Positions 51,612 to 60,471 of a DNA stretch of 64,000 nucleotides are shown one piece after another. Each line of letters starts with the position of its first letter. Within the stretch, counting starts at the first letter, position 1. Both the position numbers and the translations under genes were made by a program. The stretch spans positions 620,001 to 684,000 of the forward strand of contig NZ_JBKIII010000001.1 in NCBI RefSeq assembly GCF_046557615.1, read 5' to 3'. Source of the stretch: Haloferax sp046557615. Its GTDB lineage: Archaea > Halobacteriota > Halobacteria > Halobacteriales > Haloferacaceae. The notes beneath the pieces were generated by a model. That model was given only the letters and a program-made list of their open reading frames with translations, ran no database searches and had not been told where the DNA came from.

Positions 51612-51905
51612 ATGACAGATTCGGAGGCCGCCACCACCCGCCAGCAGATTGCTGATGCACTGCGGGAAGACCCTGCTACTGCCTCGGACCTCTCGACCAC
51701 CGTCGGCGTCCCAGTGTCGTCCGTCTACGGTCACCTCCAGCACGTCGCACAGTCGGTCCACGGCAACGGCGAACAGTTCCTCGTCGCCCCACCAGAGTGC
51801 CGCAACTGTGGCTTTAGCGCCTTCGACGACCCCGTAAACTACCCCTCGCGGTGTCCGGAGTGTCGAAGCGAAGGTATCGAAGAAGCAGTGTTTAAAATCG
51901 AGTAA
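51612..51905 (+). CDS. HTH and zinc-ribbon transcriptional regulator
   Basis: A 97-residue protein. Residues 5-55 form a winged helix (QQIADALREDPATASDLSTT, VGVPVSSVYGHLQHV), and residues 60-90 form a zinc ribbon with CRNC and CPEC (C-x2-C about 17 residues apart). This compact layout is common in archaeal regulators. The neighbour on the other strand is the nucleotidyltransferase, with an atgtc/gacat inverted repeat between the two starts (51544-51562) as possible site. ATG 51612 is preferred over a frame start at 51564. Confidence 0.82.
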   Translation: MTDSEAATTRQQIADALREDPATASDLSTTVGVPVSSVYGHLQHVAQSVHGNGEQFLVAPPECRNCGFSAFDDPVNYPSRCPECRSEGIEEAVFKIE

Positions 51906-51926
51906 TCGGGTGTTCGAACCCAGTTT

Positions 51927-52607
51927 TTATTCGCCCAGTTCGTCCAAGAGTGCCTGCGCTGCCGCGGACGAGGAACCGGGACCGCGAGCAGTAATCAGGT
52001 CGCCATCGACCGTCACGCTCGTCTCGGAGTCGAGTTCCGCGTCCCAGAGACCACCGGCGGCCTTCACTTCGTCTTCGACCCAGTACGGAAGTTTTCGCCC
52101 GTCAGGCATCCGGTCTTGCTCGTCCACGATGTCTGCTTCCCACTCGTTCGGGAAGCCAGTCACCTCGCGACCATCGACGAGGAACGAGCCATCTGCCTCG
52201 CGGGTGAACCCGAGGATACCGACGGCGTGACAGACGACGAGTGCCTTGCTTTCTTCGCCCGCGACTGCCTGCAAGAGGGCTTGGCGAGCGTGACGGTCCT
52301 GATTGACGTCCCACTCGGTTCCGTGGCCGCCGGGGAGGACGACCGCGTCGTAGTCGCGGGCATCCACGTCGGCGAGTGCTTCGGGATTCTGCATGCGCTC
52401 GTCGTTCTCGTGAATCTCGACGACGTGTTCGGCGAGTTCTTCTCCGACGCTCCCGGGGTCGACCGAGCGCTCGTCGATGACTGGAACGCCGCCCGTCGGC
52501 GTCGCCACAGTCACCTCGACACCCGCATCGACGAGCGTCGTCAGTGGCTCGATACACTCTTCGCCCCAATAGCCTTCCTCGCTGACGATGAACAGTGCTG
52601 AGGTCAT
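51927..52607 (-). CDS. DJ-1/PfpI family protein (class I glutamine amidotransferase-like)
   Basis: A 226-residue protein of the ThiJ/Hsp31-type DJ-1 superfamily. The nucleophile is the Cys in ALVVCHAVGIL (about residue 122), with VVLPGGHGTEWD providing the conserved Glu/His region. The start ALFIVSEEGYWGEE is typical of Hsp31-like members, which act as glyoxalase III or chaperones. The substrate is unproven. ATG 52607 is preferred over two GTG codons just upstream. Confidence 0.88.
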   Translation of the reverse strand: MTSALFIVSEEGYWGEECIEPLTTLVDAGVEVTVATPTGGVPVIDERSVDPGSVGEELAEHVVEIHENDERMQNPEALADVDARDYDAVVLPGGHGTEWDVNQDRHARQALLQAVAGEESKALVVCHAVGILGFTREADGSFLVDGREVTGFPNEWEADIVDEQDRMPDGRKLPYWVEDEVKAAGGLWDAELDSETSVTVDGDLITARGPGSSSAAAQALLDELGE

Positions 52608-52626
52608 CACCACCACGTACGAACTC

Positions 52627-52673
52627 GCGAGAAAAAGGCTCCGTGGTGGCGGAAAGCCACCGTGGGTTCTCGC
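52627..52673. terminator. Nested inverted repeat downstream of hpt
   Basis: Outer arms gcgagaa / ttctcgc (52627-52633, 52667-52673) enclose inner arms ggtggc / gccacc (52645-52650, 52656-52661). It lies between the hpt stop and the DJ-1 start on the minus strand. It may end the hpt transcript or act as a regulatory hairpin. Confidence 0.4.
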
Positions 52674-52730
52674 AGACGTATCCGTATCGAGCGAGTCGTT
52701 CGAGACAGAAAACAGCGTGTAGTCTGCCGG

Positions 52731-53297
52731 TTAGTCGTCGCCGTGTTCGTCGACGATGACGACCTGACCGTCTTCGACTTTCACGTTGATGAGCGTCTTG
52801 ACGTGGTGGTCGGTGTCGTCGAGTTCGTTCGGGCCTGCCTTCTTGATGATGGCGACGGTGTCCACGACGTCTGCGCCGATGTGGTCGAGCGCGTCGAGGA
52901 CGGCCGTCATGGTGCCACCGGTCGAGAGGACGTCGTCGAGGACGAGGACGCGGTCGCCCTCGCTCACGTCGTTGATGAACATGTCTCCCTCGGAGTAGCC
53001 GGTCTGCTGGTGGAGTGAAACCTCGCCGTCCAGTCCGTACTCGCGCTTGCGGATGACGACGAGCGGGATGTCGGTCATGAGCGAGACGGCGGTGGAGATG
53101 TGGATACCCATCGCCGCAGGGGTGACAATCTTGTCAACGTCTTCGAGGTTGACCTTTCGAATGATTCGGATGACGATTTCGCGCAGGAGGCCGGGTTCCA
53201 GCATCGGAACACCGTCACTGATGGGGTGCACGAAGTACTCGTAATCGCCTTTTTCGATGATTGGCGCGTCGAGAAGCGACTGCCGCAACTGGTCCAT
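52731..53297 (-). CDS. hpt: Hypoxanthine/guanine phosphoribosyltransferase (archaeal type)
   Basis: A 188-residue type I phosphoribosyltransferase of purine salvage, joining hypoxanthine or guanine to PRPP. The PRPP loop is RVLVLDDVLSTGGTMTAVLD (about 112-131). The N-terminal MDQLRQSLLDAPIIEKGDYE and IVTPAAMGIHISTAVSLMTD match the archaeal HGPRTase group related to adenine/xanthine PRTases, so base preference is not certain. ATG 53297 has an A/T element (cattttat) about 27 nt upstream. Confidence 0.9.
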   Translation of the reverse strand: MDQLRQSLLDAPIIEKGDYEYFVHPISDGVPMLEPGLLREIVIRIIRKVNLEDVDKIVTPAAMGIHISTAVSLMTDIPLVVIRKREYGLDGEVSLHQQTGYSEGDMFINDVSEGDRVLVLDDVLSTGGTMTAVLDALDHIGADVVDTVAIIKKAGPNELDDTDHHVKTLINVKVEDGQVVIVDEHGDD

Positions 53298-53470
53298 GTC
53301 GCCCGTTCCCCGGGTTAGGCATAAAATGTGGCGGTTCGGCGGGAGTCGGTGACAGAGACCCACGATGGACGGTATCGACTCACGTGGCGTGCTGGTCGAC
53401 GAAGAATGGAGTCGCGTGAGCGTGGTCACTCATCGCATAATCGAAGTCGGAAAGAACAGTTCCCGACTCG

Positions 53471-53893
53471 TTACATCCCGCCGAGGAGGTGGGACGCAGT
53501 CTTGACCAGCGGTTCGGCTGGTTCGTCATCTTCGACGAAGAGCAACATACCGCGGCCGCCGCAGTACACCTGCAGGACAGCGTAGTCCCCTTCGTCTTCG
53601 AAGCGATACTCGACGCTGTTTTGCACCGGGCTGAGTCCCGAAAAGAGACCCCGCTCCATGAACTCACGGCGTGTTTCTTCTGCGAGGTCACTCAAGTGTG
53701 ACACGAGGTCGCTTCGTGATTCGAACGCTGTCCGAACGGACTCGCCGACGTGAAAGAGGTCGAACGATGTCGCGCCGTACACAGCAACCAGTGGAACGTC
53801 CCCCTTCGACGTTTCCTGAATTGCGTTCATCACGAACTCGCTTCGTGGACCCGGCGTATTGACGGAAGCCATCCGCGCTGGGTCAATTATCAT
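53471..53893 (-). CDS. Conserved haloarchaeal protein of unknown function
   Basis: A 140-residue protein, or 133 if the second ATG (53872) is used. Its middle part (LVAVYGATSFDLFHVGESVR, LVSHLSDLAEETRREFMERG) and the strand-rich end (SVEYRFEDEGDYAVLQVYCG) suggest a small alpha/beta sensor-type domain. It has no transmembrane helix and no catalytic signature. The family is probably haloarchaea-specific. The start is uncertain because the upstream A/T boxes (53954-53961) leave a leader in either case. Confidence 0.65.
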   Translation of the reverse strand: MIIDPARMASVNTPGPRSEFVMNAIQETSKGDVPLVAVYGATSFDLFHVGESVRTAFESRSDLVSHLSDLAEETRREFMERGLFSGLSPVQNSVEYRFEDEGDYAVLQVYCGGRGMLLFVEDDEPAEPLVKTASHLLGGM

Positions 53894-54119
53894 GCAATCC
53901 CACCTCGGTCTGACGCTGCGCGTCTCCCTGCCCGGAGCGCGCGCCTGGACCTACCATAAATAGTGATAGTCAGATAGTCATATAAAACTAGAGGTGAACT
54001 TTCATCAACTACGGATATTTGGAGTTAAGAACTTCCTAACGCCCAGAAAAATGGCCATACAAGGGCGATAACCCACAATTCAACAATTGGTGCTACCTCT
54101 CAGAAGGACGATTATTTGC

Positions 54120-54160
54120 ATGTAATTGAGTGGTTCAAGCGACGAATATGTCAATTACAT
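54120..54160. promoter_or_regulatory. Inverted repeat upstream of the Mrp operon
   Basis: atgtaattga (54120-54129) and tcaattacat (54151-54160) are perfect complements separated by 21 nt. Centre to centre they lie three helical turns apart (31 bp), so two regulator dimers or one looped dimer could bind. Confidence 0.45.
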
Positions 54161-54271
54161 AATCATGGACTGAGCAGGTGAAACCCCTGGTCGTTTGCGG
54201 TGAAAATAGTCGGTGAAATATGCCGTATTCGGCCACCTAAGACCGCCGTACTGCCGACGGCTTTGGCAACA

Positions 54272-54279
54272 CCTAAGTC
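54272..54279 (+). promoter_or_regulatory. TATA box of the mrp operon
   Basis: cctaagtc is centred about 27 nt before GTG 54302, which supports that codon as a leaderless start. Confidence 0.45.
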
Positions 54280-54301
54280 TGCTCTACTCACAGATGCGGG
54301 C

Positions 54302-56707
54302 GTGCAACCCACACCGGAAGTCGTCCTCGCGGTCGTCTTCCTGCCGTTTCTCGCTGCGGCGTTCGCCCCGGCCGTTTATCGGGTTCTCGGGGAGCGCACA
54401 GCGTACTACGCGGCCGCCGTCGCGTTGGCCACACTCGGCCTCGTGACGGACCTCTATCTCGCGGGGGCGCATGGTACCGTCTCGTTCGATTGGATTCCCT
54501 CGCTCGGAATCTCACTGGCGTTCTACGTCGATGGTTTGTCGTTGCTCATCGCCTTCCTCGCCAGTGGCGTCGGCGTGCTGATTCTCACCTACTCGGGAGG
54601 ATACATGCACGGCGAACCGGGCCAGGCGAAATACTACGCGACGCTGTTGGCGTTCATGGGGTCGATGCTCGGTGTCGCACTCGCAAGCGACCTCGTCGCC
54701 CTCTTCGTCTTCTGGGAACTGACGAGTCTGTCGTCGTTCATCCTCATCGGTCACTACACCGGCGAGGAAGCCTCGCAGTACGCCGCCCGGAAGTCGATGA
54801 TAATCACTGTCTCCGGTGGACTGTTCATGCTGGTCGGATTCCTGCTTCTCGTGTGGGTCTCCGGCGAAACGACGGCTATCGAAGGGACGACCTACAGCAT
54901 CCCGGTCCTCATCGAAAACGCCGACGCGATTCGAGAAGTCCTCTCGGCCAGTGGACTGCTCGTGCCCGTTCTCGTCCTCATCGGTCTGGGCGCGGCGACG
55001 AAGTCCGCGCAAGTTCCGTTCCACATCTGGCTTCCGAACGCGATGGAAGCGCCGACGCCCGTGTCGGCGTTCCTCCACTCCGCGACGATGGTCAAAGCCG
55101 GAGTCTACCTCGTCGGTCGATTCCGCCCACTCTTCGTCGCTGAGGGCGCACCCGTTCTCGGAGATTGGACGCTTCTCTTCGCGGTTCTCGGACTCCTCAC
55201 GATGACGGTCGCTGCCATCCTCGCAGTGAGCGCGACCGACATCAAGGAACTACTCGCGTACTCGACGGCTTCGCACCTCGGACTCATCATCGCCGCATTC
55301 GGCTTTGCTAACTCCTACGGTGCCGAGGCAGGCGCGTTCCACATCCTCAACCACGCGAGTTTCAAGGCGGCCCTGTTCATGGTCGCTGGCATCATCGCCC
55401 ATGAGGCTGGAACACGGCGAATCGACCGTCTGAGTGGGCTTCGAAAACACCTGCCCATCACGGCGATTATCGCGGTCGTCGCGTCGCTGTCGATGGCCGG
55501 TCTCCCACCGTTCAACGGCTTCTACTCGAAGGAACTGCTCTTCGAGTCGACGTACTACGCCGCCAAAGACGCCGGTGGACTCGCGTGGGTGTTCCCAGTC
55601 GTCGCAGTCTTCGGGAGCGTTTTTACGTTCCTCTACTCCATCAAGTTCGCCTCGCTGTTCTTCGGCGACGAACCGGAGGAACTGGGTCACGTCCACCGCC
55701 CACCGCTGGCGATGCTCGTGCCGCCCGCCATCCTCGGCGTACTGGTCCTCGCCATCTCCATCGCGCCGAACTTCTTCATCGAAGCACTCATCGGCTCGGT
55801 GTACGGCAGTGTCGTTCCCGGTGAGGCACACTCGTTCTCGGTCCACCTCCCGACCGAGCTGTCGCCGTACTTCATCATGAGTATCATCACTATCGTCACC
55901 GGCGCGGCGCTCTTCCCGTTCTACGACCGCCTCCACGACGCAATCAACGCGATTCTCAAAGGCCCAGTTCGTGCCAACTGGTGGTACGACAACTTCGTCG
56001 AAGGCCTGACGACGACGAGCATCGAGGTCACCCCGAAAGTCCAGACCGGACTGATTCGCACGTACGCGACGTGGGGCTTCGCTGCCGTCATCGCACTCGC
56101 ACTCGGTGGTTATGCCGCCGCAGGCGTCTCACTGCCCGCAATCGAGGGCATCAGCCTGACCATCCCAATCGTGTTGGTCCTCTTGGTGGCGATTGTCGGA
56201 GCCATCGCGGTGGACATCGCACCCTCGCACGTCGCGGGTGTGCTGACGCTCTCCATCCTCGGCTTCATGGTCGCTATCTTCTACATCCTCGCGGACGCGC
56301 CCGATTTGGCGCTGACCCAACTCGTCGTCGAGACGCTCGTGTTGGTCATCTTCCTGCTCGTCTTGGACCGCCTTCCGGCGTTCTACGGCGACGCACCGGA
56401 CCGCACCGTCTCCATCCGCGACGGACTGCTCTCGATTGGCGTCGGCGCGACGGTGTTCATCACCGTCCTGCTCGCCACGAGCGCGTCGCCCGCACCAATT
56501 CTCAAGGACTTCCTCGTCCAGCGTGCAGGCGTCCCAGCCGAACACGGGGCGTTCTTCACCGACTTCGGTGGCGGGTCCAACGTGGTGAACGTCATCCTCG
56601 TGGACTTCCGTGGATTCGATACGATGGGTGAGATTTCCGTCGTCGTGATGGCGTCGCTCGCCATCTTGACGCTGATTCGTATGCGTGGCCGAGGTGAGAC
56701 CCAATGA
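54302..56707 (+). CDS. mrpA: Mrp Na+/H+ antiporter subunit A
   Basis: An 801-residue polytopic subunit. The N-terminal two thirds is a NuoL/ND5-like proton channel, with FYVDGLSLLIAFLASGVGVL, the conserved Glu in LFVFWELTSLSSFILIGHY and the Lys in HSATMVKAGVYL. The C-terminal third (about 600-800) is the MrpA-specific extension with DUF4040 and MbhE-like parts (DLALTQLVVETLVLVIFLLV, FRGFDTMGEISVVVMASLAI). It is the core of a multi-subunit secondary Na+/H+ antiporter used for sodium and pH balance. GTG 54302 is chosen over a frame start at 54200 because of the TATA box. Confidence 0.94.
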   Translation: MQPTPEVVLAVVFLPFLAAAFAPAVYRVLGERTAYYAAAVALATLGLVTDLYLAGAHGTVSFDWIPSLGISLAFYVDGLSLLIAFLASGVGVLILTYSGGYMHGEPGQAKYYATLLAFMGSMLGVALASDLVALFVFWELTSLSSFILIGHYTGEEASQYAARKSMIITVSGGLFMLVGFLLLVWVSGETTAIEGTTYSIPVLIENADAIREVLSASGLLVPVLVLIGLGAATKSAQVPFHIWLPNAMEAPTPVSAFLHSATMVKAGVYLVGRFRPLFVAEGAPVLGDWTLLFAVLGLLTMTVAAILAVSATDIKELLAYSTASHLGLIIAAFGFANSYGAEAGAFHILNHASFKAALFMVAGIIAHEAGTRRIDRLSGLRKHLPITAIIAVVASLSMAGLPPFNGFYSKELLFESTYYAAKDAGGLAWVFPVVAVFGSVFTFLYSIKFASLFFGDEPEELGHVHRPPLAMLVPPAILGVLVLAISIAPNFFIEALIGSVYGSVVPGEAHSFSVHLPTELSPYFIMSIITIVTGAALFPFYDRLHDAINAILKGPVRANWWYDNFVEGLTTTSIEVTPKVQTGLIRTYATWGFAAVIALALGGYAAAGVSLPAIEGISLTIPIVLVLLVAIVGAIAVDIAPSHVAGVLTLSILGFMVAIFYILADAPDLALTQLVVETLVLVIFLLVLDRLPAFYGDAPDRTVSIRDGLLSIGVGATVFITVLLATSASPAPILKDFLVQRAGVPAEHGAFFTDFGGGSNVVNVILVDFRGFDTMGEISVVVMASLAILTLIRMRGRGETQ

Positions 56708-57177
56708 CGGGGTCCGACGGCCGGACGACGGTCATCACGCAGACGGTCACGCGACTCGTCGTCCCGATTACACTCGTGACGGCGATTGCGCTGCTCCTCC
56801 GTGGACACAACCTCCCCGGTGGCGGCTTTATCGGGGCCGTCCTCGCAGTGGCGGCGTTCGCACTCGTCTACATCATCTTCGGACTCGACTACCTCCAGCG
56901 CGACATCCTCGGCATGGCAATCGATGGCTCCGACAGCCACGGACTCGTCGAAGCCTACCGCTGGATGGGTGCGATTGGACTGGCTATCGCAGTCACGTCG
57001 AGTCTCGTCCCAATCGCGTTCGGCTATCCGTTCTTGACCGAGGGTGTGCTGTTCGTCGAACACATCCCGCTCTACGGAGAAATCGAAGTGGCGAGCGCGT
57101 TCGTCTTCGACCTCGGCGTCTTCTTCGCCGTCGTCGGCGGACTGCTCACCATCGTCGGGGAGGTGGGTGCTGAATGA
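56704..57177 (+). CDS. mrpB: Mrp antiporter subunit B
   Basis: A 157-residue MnhB-family membrane protein with four helices. The signature TVTRLVVPITLVTAIALLLR, then GHNLPGGGFIGAVLAVAAFA, is clear. It packs against the C-terminal part of MrpA. It overlaps mrpA and mrpC by ATGA on both sides, so all subunits are made in step. Confidence 0.94.
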   Translation: MTGSDGRTTVITQTVTRLVVPITLVTAIALLLRGHNLPGGGFIGAVLAVAAFALVYIIFGLDYLQRDILGMAIDGSDSHGLVEAYRWMGAIGLAIAVTSSLVPIAFGYPFLTEGVLFVEHIPLYGEIEVASAFVFDLGVFFAVVGGLLTIVGEVGAE

Positions 57178-57515
57178 CGCAAGTCATTCTCGCCGCCGTC
57201 CTCGGCATCCTCTTCAGCATCGGGACGTACCTCGTCCTCCGACGCGACGTGGTTCGCGTCGTCTGGGGAATCAGTATCATCAGCCAAGCAGCGAACGTCT
57301 ATCTCGTGACGATGGGCGGGTTCTCTGGACTCGCGCCGATTCTCACGGGCCACGGTGCCGAAGGCGCTGCCCCGACCGACCCACTCGTGCAGGCGTTGGT
57401 GTTGACCGCCATCGTCATCGGGTTCGGGACGACGGCGCTCGCGCTCGTCTTGACCTACCGGGTCTACGAGGAACACGGCACTATCGACATGTACGAACTC
57501 GGAGGTAACTCATGA
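57174..57515 (+). CDS. mrpC: Mrp antiporter subunit C
   Basis: A 113-residue NuoK-like subunit with three helices (VILAAVLGILFSIGTYLVLR, VWGISIISQAANVYLVTMGG, ALVLTAIVIGFGTTALALVL). The final helix with IVIGFGTTA is the usual MnhC/NuoK pattern. It overlaps both neighbours by 4 nt. Confidence 0.94.
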   Translation: MTQVILAAVLGILFSIGTYLVLRRDVVRVVWGISIISQAANVYLVTMGGFSGLAPILTGHGAEGAAPTDPLVQALVLTAIVIGFGTTALALVLTYRVYEEHGTIDMYELGGNS

Positions 57516-59224
57516 GCACGCTCGTCATCGCACCGTTGCTCGTGGCGCTCGTGACAGCGATACTGACGCTGCTCGTCCGCCCGAGCGACGTACTCCAACG
57601 AACCGTCAGCCTCCTCGGTAGTATCGCGTATCTCGGCGTCGTCGCGGCGCTGTTCGATGCCGTGATTCTGCCGCTCGGAAGCGAACCACGAATCTTGGTG
57701 TACCAAGTCTCCGACTGGGCCGCACCGTTCGGCATCACGCTCGTCGCGGACGCCCTCTCGGTGTTCATGCTCGCGCTCGCCGGACTCGTCGGCCTGCTCG
57801 CACTCGCGTACTCCATTAGCTCGATTTCCGCCTACGGGCAGCGACTCACCTACCACCCGCTCTATCACTTCATGATGGTCGGCGTGACCGGCTCGTTCCT
57901 CACCGGCGACATCTTCAACCTGTTCGTCTGGTTCGAGGTGATGCTCATGTCGAGCTACATCCTGGTCCTGTTCTATTCCGGCCCAGAACACACGCGAGCC
58001 GCGCTCAACTACGTCGTACTCAACCTCATCGGGAGCGCCGTCATGCTCCTCGCAATCGGGGGTCTCTACGGCGTGACTGGCACGCTCAACATGGCCGACA
58101 TGGCACGGCGACTGGCCGACCCCGTCACCTACGACGTTGCGGTCTTGCCCGTCCTCGGTCTCTCGGCCGTCCTGTTCTCGGTGTTCGCACTGAAGGCCGG
58201 ACTCGCACCGTTCCAGTTCTGGGTTCCGGCGGCCTACCGCGCCGCCCCCTCGCCGGTGACGGCGATGCTCGCTGGTGTCGTCAAGAAGGTCGGTGTGTAC
58301 GCCATCGTGCGTCTCTACTTCACCATCTTCGCCGCGGGCGTGTTCGACCTCGGCTTCCTCGGTATCACGGGTGACTCCGTCCTCGGATTCTTCGGCCCGG
58401 TCATGTTCGTCATGGCCGCTGTGAGCATCGTCTTCGGCGGGCTCGGCGCTGTCGGCCGCGACGACCTCGACGGCATCCTCGCCTACTCGTCTATCAGCCA
58501 AGTCGGATTCATCATCCTCCCCTTGGCAATCGCGGCGACGGTGCCATCGACCGAAGTCCGCATCCTCGGTGTCACCGCCGCACTGGTCTACGCGTTCAAC
58601 CACGGCCTCGCCAAGAGTCTCCTGTTCTTGGCGAGCGGCACCATCAAAGACGCCATCGGCAGCGACCAACTCGCCGACCTCGGTGGGCTCGCCTCGCGGG
58701 CACCCGTACTCGCCGGTGCGTTCCTCCTCGGCGCACTCTCGCTGATTGGCGTTCCGCCGCTCTCGGGATTCTTCGGAAAGTATCTCGTCTTCCAGGCCGC
58801 CGCAGATGCCTACGCACTCGGGTCGGCCGGGTCAGTTCTCGCCTTGGGAACCGTCCTCTTCGGCGCAATCTTAACGATTGCCTACTACACGCGGGCGTGG
58901 AACAACGTGTTCTGGGGCCGCGCGAGCGAAGTCGTCGATACCGCGCTTCCGTCTCGCTGGTCGGTTGGGAGCCGTGACGTGGCGATGACCGACGGCGGTG
59001 AGGGCGAACTCGAACGCCTCGAACTCATCGCACAGGTCGCAATCGTCGTCGCGCTCGCTGTCGCCATCGTCAGCTTCGGTATCGGCTTCGAAGCGCTGTT
59101 CGCCTCTGCCGACGCCGCCGCACACGCCGCGCTCGACACGAACGGCTACGTCGATGCCGTGATGCACGGACCGGGTATCGGCGTCGGTTCTGGAGCCGAG
59201 ACCGCCGCAGGAGGTGGGCACTGA
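57512..59224 (+). CDS. mrpD: Mrp antiporter subunit D
   Basis: A 570-residue NuoM/NuoN-like channel with about 14 helices. The ion-path residues are visible: Glu in LFVWFEVMLMSSYILVLFYS, Lys in VFALKAGLAPFQFWVPAAYR and Lys in FNHGLAKSLLFLASG. After helix 14 it has a charged loop and one more helix (about 505-530), then a Gly/Ala-rich tail, longer than many bacterial MrpD proteins. It works with MrpA as the second proton pathway. Confidence 0.94.
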   Translation: MSTLVIAPLLVALVTAILTLLVRPSDVLQRTVSLLGSIAYLGVVAALFDAVILPLGSEPRILVYQVSDWAAPFGITLVADALSVFMLALAGLVGLLALAYSISSISAYGQRLTYHPLYHFMMVGVTGSFLTGDIFNLFVWFEVMLMSSYILVLFYSGPEHTRAALNYVVLNLIGSAVMLLAIGGLYGVTGTLNMADMARRLADPVTYDVAVLPVLGLSAVLFSVFALKAGLAPFQFWVPAAYRAAPSPVTAMLAGVVKKVGVYAIVRLYFTIFAAGVFDLGFLGITGDSVLGFFGPVMFVMAAVSIVFGGLGAVGRDDLDGILAYSSISQVGFIILPLAIAATVPSTEVRILGVTAALVYAFNHGLAKSLLFLASGTIKDAIGSDQLADLGGLASRAPVLAGAFLLGALSLIGVPPLSGFFGKYLVFQAAADAYALGSAGSVLALGTVLFGAILTIAYYTRAWNNVFWGRASEVVDTALPSRWSVGSRDVAMTDGGEGELERLELIAQVAIVVALAVAIVSFGIGFEALFASADAAAHAALDTNGYVDAVMHGPGIGVGSGAETAAGGGH

Positions 59225-59808
59225 TGAGCCGCCGCTGGCCGCTTATCGGTCTCGCACTCGCTGGTCTGTGGGTGTTCGTCCGCGGTGTGGACCTCACGCC
59301 GATTCGACTCCTCGAAGAGTTCCTCATCGGACTTCCGGTCGGGTTGGGTATCGCGTTCCTCTTCCGTCGCTTCTACAGCGACGAACCCGCACTCGCCCAG
59401 CGCGTGGAAGTGGTTCCGTACATCGTACTCTACCTCACCACGTTCTTCTGGGAACTCCTCACGGCCAACATCGACGTGGCACGCCGAACGCTGTCGCCGT
59501 CGATGCCCATCGACCCCGGCGTCGTCGAGGTGTCGCTTCGGGTTCGAACGCCGGTTGCGATTACGACTATCGCGAACAGTATCACCCTCACTCCGGGGAC
59601 GTTGACTATGGATTACAACGACGACACCAACACGCTGTACGTACACAGCATCGACGGAAGCGACGTCGAGGGAATCCTCGAACCAATCCGCCGGTGGGAA
59701 GACTACGCACTCGTCATCTTCGACGAAGAGTTGAAGCCCGGCGACCCAGTTCCGCGCGTGCAGACCGATGGCGGCAACTCCGAGACGGGAGGTGAACGCC
59801 ATGGCTGA
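59224..59808 (+). CDS. mrpE: Mrp antiporter subunit E
   Basis: A 194-residue MnhE-family protein with two N-terminal helices and a soluble domain. The family block VPYIVLYLTTFFWELLTANI followed by DVARRTLSPSMPIDPGVVEV and ITLTPGTLTMDY is intact. About 25 extra polar residues form the C-terminus. It overlaps mrpF by 8 nt. Confidence 0.93.
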   Translation: MSRRWPLIGLALAGLWVFVRGVDLTPIRLLEEFLIGLPVGLGIAFLFRRFYSDEPALAQRVEVVPYIVLYLTTFFWELLTANIDVARRTLSPSMPIDPGVVEVSLRVRTPVAITTIANSITLTPGTLTMDYNDDTNTLYVHSIDGSDVEGILEPIRRWEDYALVIFDEELKPGDPVPRVQTDGGNSETGGERHG

Positions 59809-60094
59809 ATCCGCGCTCGTCTCGTGGATGGAACTCGTCCTCAACGGCGCGCTCATCCTCGCGGCGGGGTTGACGCTCCTCGTGAGTTACCGCGTGATTC
59901 GCGGGCCGACGATTCCTGACCGCGTGGTCGCACTCGACACCATCGGCACGAACGTCGTGGCGATTGCCGTACTCTACGCCATCTGGTCCGAACAGGGCTA
60001 CTTCGTCGGCGTGAGTCTCGTCCTCGCCATCATCGGCTTCATCAGCACGATTACCGTGGCGCGGTACGTCACGGAGGGGGACATCATCGAATGA
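59801..60094 (+). CDS. mrpF: Mrp antiporter subunit F
   Basis: A 97-residue MnhF-family protein with three helices. RVIRGPTIPDRVVALDTIGT is the family signature. The start is ATG 59801, inside the end of mrpE (8-nt overlap); an earlier in-frame start at 59768 would add unlikely sequence. Confidence 0.93.
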   Translation: MAESALVSWMELVLNGALILAAGLTLLVSYRVIRGPTIPDRVVALDTIGTNVVAIAVLYAIWSEQGYFVGVSLVLAIIGFISTITVARYVTEGDIIE

Positions 60095-60468
60095 CCGCCG
60101 AAAGTGCTGCCGCAGTGACGGTCGGCCCGCTTCGCGCGGCGCTCGTCATCCTGCTCACGCTCGTCGGGAGTTTCTTCCTCGTCGTCGGGACCATCGGTCT
60201 CATCCGGTTCCCGACGGTCTACAACCGGATGCACGCCACCTCGAAGGCGACGACCCTCGGTACGGCGTCTATCGCCCTCGCCGGGTCGGTGTTCTACCTG
60301 CCCGCTGGCGACGGCCTCATGTCGCTCGTGACGGTGCTGTTCCTCTTCGTGACGGCACCGACCGGTGCGCACATGATTTCGCAGGCCGCCCAAGAGATGG
60401 GTGTCCCCTTCCTCGATGGGGTCCAGTGGCCGGTCGAGCCTGAAGAAACAGAACCGGACGACGACTAA
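60091..60468 (+). CDS. mrpG: Mrp antiporter subunit G
   Basis: A 125-residue MnhG-family protein with three helices and an acidic tail. GTIGLIRFPTVYNRMHATSK and the GAHMISQAA segment are diagnostic. It overlaps mrpF by ATGA and is the last gene of the operon. Only 3 bp separate its stop from that of the convergent coaBC. Confidence 0.93.
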   Translation: MTAESAAAVTVGPLRAALVILLTLVGSFFLVVGTIGLIRFPTVYNRMHATSKATTLGTASIALAGSVFYLPAGDGLMSLVTVLFLFVTAPTGAHMISQAAQEMGVPFLDGVQWPVEPEETEPDDD

Positions 60469-60471
60469 CGC

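Larger units (their letters stand above)
53894..54301. other. A/T-rich intergenic region before the Mrp operon
   Basis: This 408-bp stretch is unusually A/T-rich for the window from about 53950 to 54200 and has no convincing gene. It contains many TATA-like boxes (cataaatag, catataaaac), a perfect 10-bp inverted repeat (54120-54129 / 54151-54160) and a smaller caatt/aattg pair near 54076-54089. The mrpA promoter is at 54272-54279. Confidence 0.5.

Noticed and set aside
54200..54301. An N-terminal extension of mrpA from GTG 54200
   Set aside because: The extra 34 residues are polar and unlike any MrpA N-terminus, and a TATA box lies inside them at the right distance from GTG 54302.
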